From assembly GCF_003121585.1 (NCBI RefSeq), contig NZ_QEOO01000042.1, positions 124,001-188,000 on the forward strand: a stretch of 64,000 bases of DNA, in the 5' to 3' direction. The notes beneath the pieces are model-generated. The model was given only the letters and a program-made list of their open reading frames with translations, searched no databases and was not told the origin of the DNA. A program made the position numbers and the translations under genes. Positions 8,741 to 16,821 of the stretch are shown here, piece after piece. Position 1 is the stretch's first letter; every line of letters begins with the position of its first letter. The DNA comes from Nocardioides speluncae (GTDB taxonomy: Bacteria; Actinomycetota; Actinomycetes; Propionibacteriales; Nocardioidaceae).

Positions 8741-9555
8741 GCGTCGAGCTTTGCCGCGATCGCGTCGAGGTCGCGCACGGCGTACCGGTGGTGCTCCCAT
8801 TCCTCTTCGAGGATCGTGTGCAGGCAGGACAGGACCGTCTCCTGGTACGCCGTGTCGTGCGGGTTCGGACGGCTCTCGGCCAGCTGCTCGGGGGTGACCG
8901 TGGCGAGGAACTCGCGCACCATCGCGACCCGGCCCGCGCGGACTTCGAGCACCTCGGCGTACGGCGGGGTGCCGGTCGTGAAGACCGACATGTCGAAGCC
9001 CTCCGCGCTGCCGTCGTCCATCTGGCCGAGCGGGTGGAACGGCTGCTCGACCTGCAGGATCGCCTTGCGCAGCCACATGTCGGTGGCCAGCACCAGGTGC
9101 CGCACGGTCTGCGCGAACGACCACTCGCCGGCCACCGACTCTTCGACCGTGCCTGCCGGCATCGCCGCGGCCCGCTCGAGCGTGGCCGCCCAGGTGCGCT
9201 CGAGTGCCGCCCAGGCCGCCTGCAGGCGGTCCGGGTCGCTCGCACGCCGGTCGGCCCGTCCCGGAAAGCGGCGGTTGAGCTCGGCGTCGACGAACGGAGC
9301 GACGTCGACCCCGTTGACGACGAGGGAAGAGCTGCCGCCCTCGAGAAGCCACGGCGCGTCGATGTCGGCACCCTGCACCTCGACGCCGCGCATCACCACC
9401 CCGGACAGGTCCGCCCCGACGAAGCGGGAGCCACTCAGCCTGGATCCACCGATGGGCGCCGTAGCTCGGTAGGCGGCCATCGGTGGATCCAGGCTCAGGT
9501 CGGCGTCGAGGAACTCCGCGCCGCGCAGGTCATCGGTCCGGCCGAACGTCGCCAT
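8737..9555 (-). CDS. Pentapeptide-repeat plus DinB-family protein
   Basis: This has 272 residues. The N-terminal 80 residues contain pentapeptide-like A(D/N)LxG steps (LRGAEFLDADLS, FVGADLSGVVMRG, VQGADID). The rest is a four-helix DinB_2-type domain, with histidines at VRHLVLATD and EEEWEHHRYAVRDLDAI that could be the metal ligands. DinB-like proteins include thiol-dependent S-transferases, which in actinobacteria use mycothiol. No specific substrate can be named. The gene is first in an operon with the LuxC-like gene. A 19-bp perfect inverted repeat lies inside codons 21-40. GATAGT six bases before ATG suggests a leaderless promoter. Confidence 0.8.
   Translation of the reverse strand: MATFGRTDDLRGAEFLDADLSLDPPMAAYRATAPIGGSRLSGSRFVGADLSGVVMRGVEVQGADIDAPWLLEGGSSSLVVNGVDVAPFVDAELNRRFPGRADRRASDPDRLQAAWAALERTWAATLERAAAMPAGTVEESVAGEWSFAQTVRHLVLATDMWLRKAILQVEQPFHPLGQMDDGSAEGFDMSVFTTGTPPYAEVLEVRAGRVAMVREFLATVTPEQLAESRPNPHDTAYQETVLSCLHTILEEEWEHHRYAVRDLDAIAAKLDA
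9437..9495. repeat. Perfect 19-bp inverted repeat inside the DinB coding sequence
   Basis: Bases 9437-9455 are the exact reverse complement of 9477-9495. The 21-nt centre adds CGCC/GGCG pairing (9457-9460 with 9472-9475). It encodes SLDPPM...PIGGSRL in the N-terminal region. Such a long perfect palindrome is unusual in coding sequence. Confidence 0.8.
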
Positions 9556-9688
9556 TCCGGGACTATCTCACGCAGCCGGTGCCTGGTTCCGGTCGTGCAC
9601 AGCCACAACCGGCGTACGATCGATGAAGGTCGAGGGAACATCGGCGCCTCCAGCGCCGGTGCCGCCGGCCGCCAGGAGAGGCGGCGCC

Positions 9689-10057
9689 GTGGGTGGCCCG
9701 AAGTTCCCCTATCCCCATCGCTACCCGCAGCCGCTCGGCGCGCTCCGGCTTCGGCTGGCGCCGGCCTCCGGGAATGCGGCTCACGGCGTGTGGTGGCCCT
9801 ACAGCCGCGACCTCACCCGCGAAGCCGCCCACCTGGTCGACGACTTCCCGCCAGCGCGAGGAAAGGTCGACCGGATGGTCTACTCCCCCGACGACTGGGA
9901 GGTGGTGGCGGACGAGGTGCACACCAACCGTGGGCGGATCAAGGTGGGCTTCCTGCCGCCCGAGCACCCGGGCGGCGTCGTACTGCTGCGACTGGTCGGC
10001 TCCGAGATCGTCCAGCTACGAGTCGCCTGGGTGGCGCCCCGGATGCCCATCGCCTGA
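9689..10057 (+). CDS. DUF5994 family protein
   Basis: This is a 122-residue cytosolic protein of unknown function. The features recognised are WWPYSRDLTREAAHLVDDFP, a central DRMVYSPDDWE, then HTNRGRIKVGFLPPEHPGGVVLLR, the layout of the actinobacterial DUF5994 family. I chose the GTG at 9689 because AGGAGAGG precedes it by about 9 nt. An upstream ATG at 9623 in frame has no ribosome site and encodes a low-complexity Ala/Pro lead. These genes often occur in stress or sigma-factor neighbourhoods, but here it is alone. Confidence 0.75.
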   Translation: MGGPKFPYPHRYPQPLGALRLRLAPASGNAAHGVWWPYSRDLTREAAHLVDDFPPARGKVDRMVYSPDDWEVVADEVHTNRGRIKVGFLPPEHPGGVVLLRLVGSEIVQLRVAWVAPRMPIA

Positions 10058-10225
10058 CGCCGTACGACATGCTGGGCCCAGCGTCGCGTGCCGGTGACAG
10101 ACCGTGTCAGGCATGGAGGCGCCGGACGGAAGGAGTGCGACGTGAACCCGTCGTCCCCTTCGCCCTCTCGTGACTGAGGGTGACAAGACCAGGCTGACTG
10201 CCTGGTAGAAGGGATCGCCGCGCTC

Positions 10226-10324
10226 ATGGAGTCCCACCTCCGCTACGAGGAACGCCAACTGCTCAGCGTCCTCGACCGGCTCGCCCTCGACGCCGACCCG
10301 CGCGAGGTCCTAGGCCCGTTGTGA
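10226..10324 (+). pseudogene. Hemerythrin-domain remnant (C-terminal fragment)
   Basis: The frame 10226-10324 reads MESHLRYEERQLLSVLDRLA and then LDADPREVLGPL before TGA. This matches the last helix of hemerythrin/HHE proteins, whose E-x-H-x-x-x-E-E-R-x-L motif supplies iron ligands. In-frame codons continue upstream only to a TGA about 54 nt before, and no start or earlier helices are found. I infer a decayed gene end. The flanking 10058-10225 holds a 7-bp hairpin (ACCAGGC/GCCTGGT) but no other gene. Confidence 0.5.
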
Positions 10325-10339
10325 ACTGCGGGTCCTGGG

Positions 10340-11245
10340 TCAGAAGACGGAGACGTGGACGTGGTCGTAGTGGTTCGCGGTCGCGGAGCCGCGGTCCTCC
10401 ATCGCGCGCCAGCCTTCGCCGCTGCGCTCGACCGACCACATCGACTGGGAGTAGATGACGTAGCTGACGCCGAGGGCGGCGTAGTTGGCGCGGACGTACT
10501 CGGCGACCTCCCAGCCCCGGTCGCCGCTGACCATAATGTCCACGGCCTTGCCGATCCCGTGGTCACCGCCGCCACCGCGGAGGGTGCCGTAGATGGTGAT
10601 CTCGGGGAAGCGCGCGCACACGGCCTGGTGCACCTTCGCGATGCTGGAGCTGACGCCGCTCGGGACCGACGTACCGTTCTCGCACTCGCCGCCGATGCCG
10701 GGGACGACCTCCTCCGGCTTCTCCTTCTGGAGGTAGCCGGCGGTCACCCAGAACGCCTCGCCCTCCAGCACGATCTCCTCGCGCTCGTCGGCCTTGCGGC
10801 CGGTGACCAGCACCCGCTCGCCGGCGTCGAGGGTTCCGAGCTGCTCGGCCGACTCCTCTGACGAGCTCCAGAGGTTGAGCTCCTCGGTGCTCCAAAGCTT
10901 GATCTTGGCGTTCTTGACGGCGCGGCGGGTGGCCTCGCGCTCCTGGCGCGCCAGCTTCGCCTGGCGGGCCTTCTGCGCCTTCAAGGCTGCGGCGCGCTTG
11001 CGCTTCTTCTCCGCGGCCAAGTCACGGCTGAGCGAGCGGGATGCGGGCTGGTCGCGGTCCAGCGCACCGCCCAGGCCGGCTTCGGTAGCGATCCGGTCGG
11101 GCTTGCTCGGCTTGGCGCCGACCAGGCCTCCGCCGACTCCGGCGAAGGTGGCGGCAACAGCGACGGGAGCGGCGATCATGGCTGCCTTGGGCAGGCGGCG
11201 GGCATTGGAAACCCGCTTGTGGCGATGCTTGGCCACAGCGTTCAT
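10340..11245 (-). CDS. Secreted SH3-like/peptidase-like cell-wall protein
   Basis: This has 301 residues from the ATG at 11245 (AAAGG just before it). A signal or anchor segment (about 22-45) follows a basic N-terminus. Next comes a Lys/Arg/Ala-rich coiled coil (about 80-120), then an SH3-like region (LWSSSEESAEQLGTLDAGERV). The C-terminal domain has GDHGIGKAVDIMV and ends HYDHVHVSVF. These H-x-x-G-x-A-x-D and H-x-H motifs resemble the VanY/D-Ala-D-Ala peptidase fold and a domain common in actinobacterial mucin-like proteins. It is probably exported and acts on or binds peptidoglycan; catalytic activity is uncertain. Confidence 0.75.
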   Translation of the reverse strand: MNAVAKHRHKRVSNARRLPKAAMIAAPVAVAATFAGVGGGLVGAKPSKPDRIATEAGLGGALDRDQPASRSLSRDLAAEKKRKRAAALKAQKARQAKLARQEREATRRAVKNAKIKLWSTEELNLWSSSEESAEQLGTLDAGERVLVTGRKADEREEIVLEGEAFWVTAGYLQKEKPEEVVPGIGGECENGTSVPSGVSSSIAKVHQAVCARFPEITIYGTLRGGGGDHGIGKAVDIMVSGDRGWEVAEYVRANYAALGVSYVIYSQSMWSVERSGEGWRAMEDRGSATANHYDHVHVSVF

Positions 11246-11371
11246 CCTTTGCGTAGCTGACGGGGGCAGCGACCGGTGGTGCTCCCGAGAATCCGGCACA
11301 CGAGTCACGAGTGAAGCACATCAATCGGCGCCCGCCCACATCTGCGACTGGATTTCTGGCCGTGTCTCCCG

Positions 11372-12517
11372 TCACCCTCCGGAGGTCTCGGACGCCTCTT
11401 CGCGGACCGGACAGCCCGTCCCGTCGGTGTCGTCGAGCCACCCTTCGGGGAGTACGACGCGCTTGCGTGGCGACCCCTGGCGACCCCGCGGCGCACCCAG
11501 CTCGGACACCGGGAAAGGCGCGGTCGGGTCGAGCTCGGCGAGCAGCCGGTCCAGTGTCTGGAGGGTGTCGACCAGGGCCAGCGAGCGGCGCAGGTCGCCG
11601 CCGGCGGGGAAGCCCTTGAGGTACCACGAGACGTGCTTGCGGAACTCCTTGCAGCCCCGCTCCTCCCCCATGTGCTCGGCCAGCAGCTCGGCGTGCCGAC
11701 GCATCATCGCGGCGACCTCGCCGAGGGTCGGCAGCACCGCCGCCTGCTCGCCTGCGAACGCCGCCGCGAGGTCGCGGAACAGCCACGGCCGCCCCAGGCA
11801 GCCGCGGCCGACGACGACACCTGCGGCGCCGGTCTGCTCGACCATCCGCTGCGCGTCGGCGGCCTCCCAGATGTCGCCGTTGCCGAGGACCGGGATGTCG
11901 ACGCTGCTGGCCAGCTCGCCGATCGCGTCCCAGTCGGCCTCACCGGAGTACGCCTGCTCGACGGTCCGCCCGTGCAGGGCGATCGCGGCACACCCGGCCT
12001 CCTGGGCGATCCGGCCGGCGTCGAGATAGGTGAGGTGGTCCTCGTCGATGCCCTTGCGGGTCTTCATCGTCACCGGCACGCCGTACGGCGTCGCAGCGGC
12101 GACGGCGTGCTCCAGGATCTCGCCGAGCAGGCCGCGCTTCCACGGCAGCGCACCGCCGCCGCCCTTGCGGGTCACCTTCGGCACCGGGCAGCCGAAGTTC
12201 AGGTCGATGTGTGCCACGCCGTACTCCGCGCACAGGATCTCGGCCGCCTTGCCGATGTACACCGGGTCGGTGCCGTACAGCTGGACGCTGCGCACGGTCT
12301 CCAGCTCGTCGAACACCAGCATCGACTTGGTGGTCGCGTCCCCCTCGACCAGGCCGCGCGAGGTGATCATCTCGCAGACGTAGAGCCCGGCCCCCTGCTC
12401 GGCACAGAGCCGGCGGTACGCCGCGTTGGTGATGCCCGCCATCGGGGCAAGCACGACCGGCGTCTCGACCCGGAGCGGGCCCAGGCGCAGCTCGCGCGGC
12501 ATCGTGGCGACAGACAT
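11372..12517 (-). CDS. dusB: tRNA-dihydrouridine synthase
   Basis: This FMN enzyme reduces specific uridines in the tRNA D-loop with NADPH. It has 381 residues from the ATG at 12517. APMAGITNAAYR (24-35) binds FMN. Cys110 in NFGCPVPKV is the catalytic acid position, followed by RKGGGGAL. LHGRT and GNGDIW are further conserved barrel motifs. The C-terminal 60 residues are rich in charged and Gly residues and look unstructured. GACAAT six bases before ATG suggests a leaderless promoter. The upstream spacer carries an elaborate repeat array. Confidence 0.95.
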   Translation of the reverse strand: MSVATMPRELRLGPLRVETPVVLAPMAGITNAAYRRLCAEQGAGLYVCEMITSRGLVEGDATTKSMLVFDELETVRSVQLYGTDPVYIGKAAEILCAEYGVAHIDLNFGCPVPKVTRKGGGGALPWKRGLLGEILEHAVAAATPYGVPVTMKTRKGIDEDHLTYLDAGRIAQEAGCAAIALHGRTVEQAYSGEADWDAIGELASSVDIPVLGNGDIWEAADAQRMVEQTGAAGVVVGRGCLGRPWLFRDLAAAFAGEQAAVLPTLGEVAAMMRRHAELLAEHMGEERGCKEFRKHVSWYLKGFPAGGDLRRSLALVDTLQTLDRLLAELDPTAPFPVSELGAPRGRQGSPRKRVVLPEGWLDDTDGTGCPVREEASETSGG

Positions 12518-12587
12518 GTGCTCATTGTCGCCCGGCACGCCCTGCAAGCCCCAATCCGCCGACCCGCCCCGTGCCGACGCCAGTCGA

Positions 12588-12703
12588 CGCTGACCCGGCC
12601 CGTGTTGACGGTGGGACGCGTCGACCCGGCCGGTCTTCACCGTGTGCACGTCAACACGGGCCGGGTCGGCGGTTCTGAGCGTGAAGACGGGCCGGGTCGA
12701 CGC
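12588..12703. repeat. Four interleaved inverted-repeat blocks upstream of dusB
   Basis: Four 23-nt blocks start at 12588, 12618, 12649 and 12681, a spacing of 30-32 nt. Block 1 pairs with block 3 (19 bp perfect, 23 with one G-T). Block 2 pairs with block 4 (22 of 23). All four share GACCCGGCC or its complement. The G and C that differ between blocks 1 and 2 are matched in their own partners. The perfect pairings cross each other. Confidence 0.8.
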
Positions 12704-12781
12704 CCGCCCGAGCTTGCGAGGGCGGGGGTCGACTCGGGGCACGCCCGCCCGAGCTTGCGAGGGCGGGGGTCGACTCGGGGC
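12700..12781. repeat. Two perfect 41-bp tandem repeats, each with a hairpin
   Basis: 12700-12740 and 12741-12781 are identical. Each unit contains CCCGCCC...GGGCGGG around GAGCTTGCGA and ends with GTCGACTCGGGGC. They abut the interleaved blocks and lie just after the lipoprotein gene that ends at 12801. Confidence 0.85.
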
Positions 12782-12800
12782 TCCGCTGGCGGCGGTGGGC

Positions 12801-13511
12801 CTAGCCGGTCGGCGTGCCGGACGGCGTGGCCGAGCCGCTCGGCGTACCGCTCCCGCTGGGCTTGGGCGGCTTCGGCCGGTAGGGCTTGGCCTTGCCGATG
12901 GTGCCGTTCCACACGATCGGGTTGTACTCCTGGCCCGGGCGGAAGCTGACCGACTCCAGCTTGCCGTGCTCGGGGATCAGGTAGACCAGGCAGACGGTGG
13001 TGGTCTTGCCCGCCACGAAGCCCTTCGGGAACGGCTTGCTCGGGCAAGGCTTGAACGTGCTGGCGAAGTTCGAGGCCTGGACCAGCTTGTTGGTCTCCTG
13101 GTCGACGACGTAGAGCGGGACCGGGACGCCGGACAGATCCGTGTCCCCGGCGTTGGTGATCGACGCGTGCACGTAGTACGGCGTCGACTCCTTCGAGGCC
13201 GCGTCCAGCTTGAACGCGATGAAGTCCTTCACCGTGGTCAGCTCGATCTTGGACACGGTGATGTCGAGGACTCCGGTCACGTCGCTGCGCGGCTTCCAGG
13301 CGACGATCGCGTTGTCACCGAGCTTCAGTTCCGAGCCACCCTCGGTGAGCTCGACCCCCTCCGGCGCGGTGATCTCGGGGCTGGCCAGGGTGGAACTCGG
13401 CGGGTCCGACGGGTCGGCCGACGAGTCCGGATCGCCCCCGCAGCTCAGTGCGAGAGATCCGGCCAGAAGCAGGGCGAGTGCCGGTCGGATGGGGAGCGTC
13501 ATGCGCGACAT
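12801..13511 (-). CDS. Putative lipoprotein with Ser/Pro/Thr tail
   Basis: This has 236 residues. The N-terminus is a lipoprotein signal peptide ending LALSC (Cys24), though the -3 residue is Ala rather than Leu. An acidic linker follows. The beta-rich body (VTGVLDITVSKIELTTV...FKLDAASKESTPYYVHASI) resembles DUF4352-type immunoglobulin-like domains, in which added surface lipoproteins share a conserved 'alternative partner' fold. The end is a Pro/Lys then Ser/Gly/Thr tail. It is likely anchored to the outer face of the membrane; no role can be assigned. CACAAT seven bases before ATG suggests a leaderless start. Confidence 0.75.
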   Translation of the reverse strand: MSRMTLPIRPALALLLAGSLALSCGGDPDSSADPSDPPSSTLASPEITAPEGVELTEGGSELKLGDNAIVAWKPRSDVTGVLDITVSKIELTTVKDFIAFKLDAASKESTPYYVHASITNAGDTDLSGVPVPLYVVDQETNKLVQASNFASTFKPCPSKPFPKGFVAGKTTTVCLVYLIPEHGKLESVSFRPGQEYNPIVWNGTIGKAKPYRPKPPKPSGSGTPSGSATPSGTPTG

Positions 13512-13551
13512 TGTGCACCAATCGGGGCCGGCATTGGCATGTCACTACCGG

Positions 13552-14949
13552 TCAGCAGCCGACGAACCTCTCGGCGAAGTAGGCCGCGATGCCCTCGAGC
13601 GGGATCCGGTCCTGCTTCATCGAGTCGCGCTCGCGGACGGTCACGGCGTGGTCGTCGAGGGTGTCGAAATCGACCGTCACGCAGTACGGCGTACCGATCT
13701 CGTCCTGGCGGCGGTAGCGCCGGCCGATCGCGCCTGAGTCGTCGAACTCGACGTTCCAGTTCTTCCTCAGCTCGGCGGCCAGATCCTTGGACTTCGGCGA
13801 CAGGTCGGCGTTGCGGCTCAGCGGTAGCACCGCGACCTTGACCGGCGCCAGCCGCGGGTCGAGCCGGAGCACGGTGCGCTTGTCGACGCCGCCCTTGGTG
13901 TTGGGCGCCTCGTCCTCCTCGTACGCGTCGACCAGGAACGTCATCAGGCTGCGCGACAGACCGGCCGCCGGCTCGATGACGTACGGCGTGTACCGCTCGT
14001 CGGCGGCCTGGTCGAAGTAGCTGAGGTCGGTGCCGGAGTGCTTGGCGTGGGTCGACAGATCGAAGTCGGTCCGGTTGGCGATGCCCTCCAGCTCACCCCA
14101 CTCCGCGCCGGCGAACCGGAAGCGGTACTCGATGTCGACGGTGCGCTTGGAGTAGTGGCTGAGCTTCTCCTGGGCGTGCTCGTAGTGGCGCAGGTTCTCG
14201 CTCTTGATGCCGAGGTCGGTGTACCAGCGGGTGCGCTCGTCGATCCAGTACTGGTGCCATTCCTCGTCGTCACCCGGCTTGACGAAGAACTCCATCTCCA
14301 TCTGCTCGAACTCGCGGGTGCGGAAGATGAAGTTGCCGGGCGTGATCTCGTTGCGGAAGCTTTTGCCGATCTGGGCGATGCCGAACGGCGGCTTGCGGCG
14401 GCTGCTGGTGACCACGTTGGCGAAGTTGAGGAAGATGCCCTGGGCGGTCTCCGGCCGCAGGTAGTGCAGGCCGGACTCGTCCTCGATCACGCCGAGGTAG
14501 GTCTTCAGCAGGCCGGAGAACTGGCGCGGCTCGGTCCACGCGCCGCGGGTGCCGCAGTTGGTGCACGCGATGTCGGACATCGGCACGTCGTCGGGGTTGT
14601 CGATGCCCTTCTTCTCGGCGTACGCCTCCTGAAGGTGGTCGGCCCGGAACCGCTTGTGGCACGACTGGCACTCGGTGAGCGGGTCGGTGAAGGTGTCGAC
14701 GTGACCGCTGGCCACCCAGGTCTCGCGGGGCAGGATCACGCTGGAGTCGAGGCCGACGACGTCCTCGCGGCCCTGCACCATCGCCTTCCACCACTGGCGC
14801 TTGATGTTGTCCTTCAGCTCCACGCCGAGCGGACCGTAGTCCCAGGCCGATCTGGTGCCGCCGTAGATCTCGCCGCACGGATAAACGAAACCTCGCCGCT
14901 TGGCGAGGGAGACGACGTTGTCGACGGTGGATGCTGGCGGCTTCGCCAC
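13552..14949 (-). CDS. glyS: Glycyl-tRNA synthetase (dimeric, class II)
   Basis: It charges tRNA-Gly with glycine. It has 465 residues from the GTG at 14949, chosen because AGGAG lies 5 nt upstream; an open frame runs back to 14970. Class II motifs are present, including the [15 protein letters not shown] motif-2 region and the motif-3 region at [15 protein letters not shown] four-cysteine zinc insertion has C94, C97, C129 and C132. It is the single-chain alpha-2 type usual in actinobacteria. The C-terminal anticodon-binding domain is complete and ends FAERFVGC. Confidence 0.96.
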   Translation of the reverse strand: MAKPPASTVDNVVSLAKRRGFVYPCGEIYGGTRSAWDYGPLGVELKDNIKRQWWKAMVQGREDVVGLDSSVILPRETWVASGHVDTFTDPLTECQSCHKRFRADHLQEAYAEKKGIDNPDDVPMSDIACTNCGTRGAWTEPRQFSGLLKTYLGVIEDESGLHYLRPETAQGIFLNFANVVTSSRRKPPFGIAQIGKSFRNEITPGNFIFRTREFEQMEMEFFVKPGDDEEWHQYWIDERTRWYTDLGIKSENLRHYEHAQEKLSHYSKRTVDIEYRFRFAGAEWGELEGIANRTDFDLSTHAKHSGTDLSYFDQAADERYTPYVIEPAAGLSRSLMTFLVDAYEEDEAPNTKGGVDKRTVLRLDPRLAPVKVAVLPLSRNADLSPKSKDLAAELRKNWNVEFDDSGAIGRRYRRQDEIGTPYCVTVDFDTLDDHAVTVRERDSMKQDRIPLEGIAAYFAERFVGC

Positions 14950-15007
14950 GGGTACTCCTGGTGGTCTCACACCGGCTGGCTGCCGGCGCTGGTTGGTCGA
15001 ACCCTTT

Positions 15008-15361
15008 CTAGCCTAACGACCGCGTCACCTCGATATTGAGGTCGCCTCCCGGGTGGACCACCTCGTAGGCGCTCGGCTCGTCGATCGCCCTGCTCAGCAG
15101 CGGCACCGCACCGATCTTCACGTCGTACGACGACAGCGCGCGGCGGTAGGCGCCGACGTTCTCCCACCGCGTGACCAGCGTCCACAGCGACGGCTCGTCG
15201 ACGTTGCGAGCCACCCAGCCGACGACATATCCGGGACGGTCGGCGAGCAGCGCGTGCGCAGCCTCGAGCTCCGGACGGAAGGCGTCGGCCTCGGGCGCGT
15301 CGATCCGGAATCGGTTCACTACGAGCACGCCGTCAGCATAGGGGCGGCCAGCGTGGGTCAT
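15008..15361 (-). CDS. Antibiotic biosynthesis monooxygenase (ABM) domain protein
   Basis: This is a 117-residue dimeric ferredoxin-like fold protein. The pattern VVNRFRI...[33 protein letters not shown] is typical of ABM-type proteins, which range from haem-degrading to small monooxygenases and stress proteins. I kept the ATG at 15361 because AGGTGAG sits 5 nt before it. Homologues often begin near the GTG at 15328. The start overlaps by ATGA with the stop of the small reading frame upstream, so the two look coupled. Confidence 0.75.
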   Translation of the reverse strand: MTHAGRPYADGVLVVNRFRIDAPEADAFRPELEAAHALLADRPGYVVGWVARNVDEPSLWTLVTRWENVGAYRRALSSYDVKIGAVPLLSRAIDEPSAYEVVHPGGDLNIEVTRSLG

Positions 15362-15745
15362 CGGAGCTCACCTGTCAGGATGCGCACGCAGAGCGGCACC
15401 CAGGCGCGACACTCACGACCAGGGAAGTCGTCGCCGAGCGCGCTCTCCAGCTGGTCCATCGTGCGAACCCAGGCACGATAGGCGGGTCGCTGGCAGGTAC
15501 GCCGCCATGCCTGCCAGTCGGCCTCCGTCACGCAGGCATCGGGCTCGCGGCTCTCGACGCTCTCCAGGGCGGCGATCGCGTCGAGCGCCTCCCGGCGGCA
15601 CGCTGCAGCTCGGGCGTCACGGGCATGCTCAAGCGGGAAGTCATCGCCGGTGCCGCCCGTCGTCCCTGCGCGTCAGGTGTCGAATCTCGTTGGCCATCCA
15701 CAGCGCAGGCACGCCGCAGGCAATGAGCAACAGGATCCACGTCAT
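15358..15745 (-). pseudogene. Small membrane-anchored protein gene split by a frameshift
   Basis: From the ATG at 15745 a 34-residue product has one membrane segment (MTWILLLIACGVPALWMANE) and a basic tail, ending TGA at 15641. Moving one base forward at that stop, the next frame runs without interruption for 94 residues: DDFPLEHARDARAAACRREA, then a Trp/Arg-rich part ending [10 protein letters not shown]. This ends by ATGA overlap with the ABM gene. The second frame has no good start of its own (only an internal GTG at 15531). I infer one gene of about 128 residues with a one-base shift, or a sequencing error. Family unknown. Confidence 0.4.
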
Positions 15746-15802
15746 GCGAGTCAGTCTTCGGCGCGACGGGGCCGCTCACCATCGTCGTGGACGTCAGCAG
15801 CC

Positions 15803-15819
15803 TTGACGGCTAGCGTCAA
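15803..15819. promoter_or_regulatory. Palindromic operator over the -10 region of the HTH gene
   Basis: TTGACG and CGTCAA flank GCTAG. TAGCGT (15811-15816) lies seven bases before the GTG at 15824, the spacing of a leaderless promoter. The palindrome covers it, which suggests autoregulation by the HTH protein. Confidence 0.4.
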
Positions 15820-15823
15820 CGTC

Positions 15824-16789
15824 GTGGTGGCAGTAAGCGGGGAACGTCGCCGGCAGATCGAGCGTCAGGTGGCGGACATCCGTGCCGAAGGCGAACGCGC
15901 CGGCCTGCATCCGCACGAGGTCGCGTCAAGGATCTCCGACCAGGTGCCCGAAGTGTCTGCGCTCGAGGCGCACCGCCTGGGCCGCGGCTGGTCGAGGCGC
16001 GAGCTGTCAGCGCGATTGGATGAGCTGTACGCCGCCGATGGGCTAGCACCGCCGGGGGTGGCCGACGAAACCCTGTGCCGGTGGGAGCATGGCGACCGCG
16101 CACCGTCGTCGGAGCGCCTGGACTACCTGTGCCGGATCTATCGCACACGACCTGACCGGTTGGGCTTCGGTACGGACCACTCGTCGGAAAGCAACGGGCT
16201 GACGGTTCCCGGCCTCGTCGACTTGTGGCCGTACACATCCCGCGAGTCCGACCAGGAGCTGACACATCGGATGGCGTCGTCTGAGCGCGAGGTGACTGTA
16301 TTCGGTCTGACCCGGAATGCATACGCACGCGAGACGATGCGACCGGTCCTCGACGACGCCGCGGCGCGCGGGGTCCGGATCACGATGTACGTGATGGACC
16401 CGTGGTGTGCCTCCCGCCGTGACCGTTATCGAGTGGAGCCGGCGGAGGCAGCGATGGAGGATCCACATCGATACCTGCGCGAGTGCCTGGTCCCGCTGGC
16501 CAAATGCGCTGCGCGCTACGACAACTGGGAGATCTGGACCTTCGACTTCCCCGTTGCGTTCGCGGTGGAGAAGATCGACGAGGTGATCCGGGTGATGGCA
16601 TACGCACCCGGCCGGCGCGGCACCGAGTCTCCGATCCTCGCCCTGAACCCGGACTTCGCGGCGTACGAGTTCTTCGCCGGCCAGCTCGAATGGCTGCGTG
16701 CCCGTGCCGACGAGCCCGACGGCGAGCCGTGGCGCTCCAAGGACGTGCGGGTCCGGCCATTCGTGCTACCCGCAGACCTGCCGAGTTGA
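15824..16789 (+). CDS. Helix-turn-helix (XRE-like) regulator with C-terminal PLD-like domain
   Basis: This has 321 residues from the GTG at 15824; an equivalent GTG follows at 15827. An N-terminal helical region is followed by an HTH-like segment (LGRGWSRRELSARLDELYA...TLCRWEHGDRAPSSERLDYL). The C-terminal half (EREVTVFGLTRNAYARETMR, ARGVRITMYVMDP, NPDFAAYEFFAGQLEWL) resembles the phospholipase-D-like/DUF5919 domain found on actinobacterial XRE regulators. No HKD motif is visible, so it is likely a sensing rather than catalytic domain. It lies in a small accessory patch between glyS and znuA. The downstream znu promoter begins within its last codons. Confidence 0.75.
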   Translation: MVAVSGERRRQIERQVADIRAEGERAGLHPHEVASRISDQVPEVSALEAHRLGRGWSRRELSARLDELYAADGLAPPGVADETLCRWEHGDRAPSSERLDYLCRIYRTRPDRLGFGTDHSSESNGLTVPGLVDLWPYTSRESDQELTHRMASSEREVTVFGLTRNAYARETMRPVLDDAAARGVRITMYVMDPWCASRRDRYRVEPAEAAMEDPHRYLRECLVPLAKCAARYDNWEIWTFDFPVAFAVEKIDEVIRVMAYAPGRRGTESPILALNPDFAAYEFFAGQLEWLRARADEPDGEPWRSKDVRVRPFVLPADLPS

Positions 16790-16816
16790 CAATGGTTCTC
16801 AATTTATTGAGAATCG
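16786..16816 (+). promoter_or_regulatory. Zur box overlapping the znuA promoter
   Basis: TTGACA (16786-16791) and GAGAAT (16809-16814) are spaced 17 bp as -35 and -10. The palindrome TTCTCAA-TTTA-TTGAGAA (16796-16813) fills the space between them and overlaps the -10. It is AT-rich in a GC-rich genome. GAGAAT is seven bases before the znuA ATG, so the transcript is probably leaderless. Given the linked zur gene, this is the likely Zur operator. Confidence 0.8.
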
Positions 16817-16821
16817 TACTC

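Noticed and set aside
11246-11371. Possible c-di-AMP (ydaO) riboswitch before the secreted cell-wall protein
   Set aside because: The gene type is right, but I could not match the conserved ydaO core and paired elements in this 126-bp spacer.
12588-12781. CRISPR array
   Set aside because: Periodicity of about 31 and 41 nt is seen, but blocks alternate orientation, spacers are 7-9 nt or absent, and no cas genes are present.
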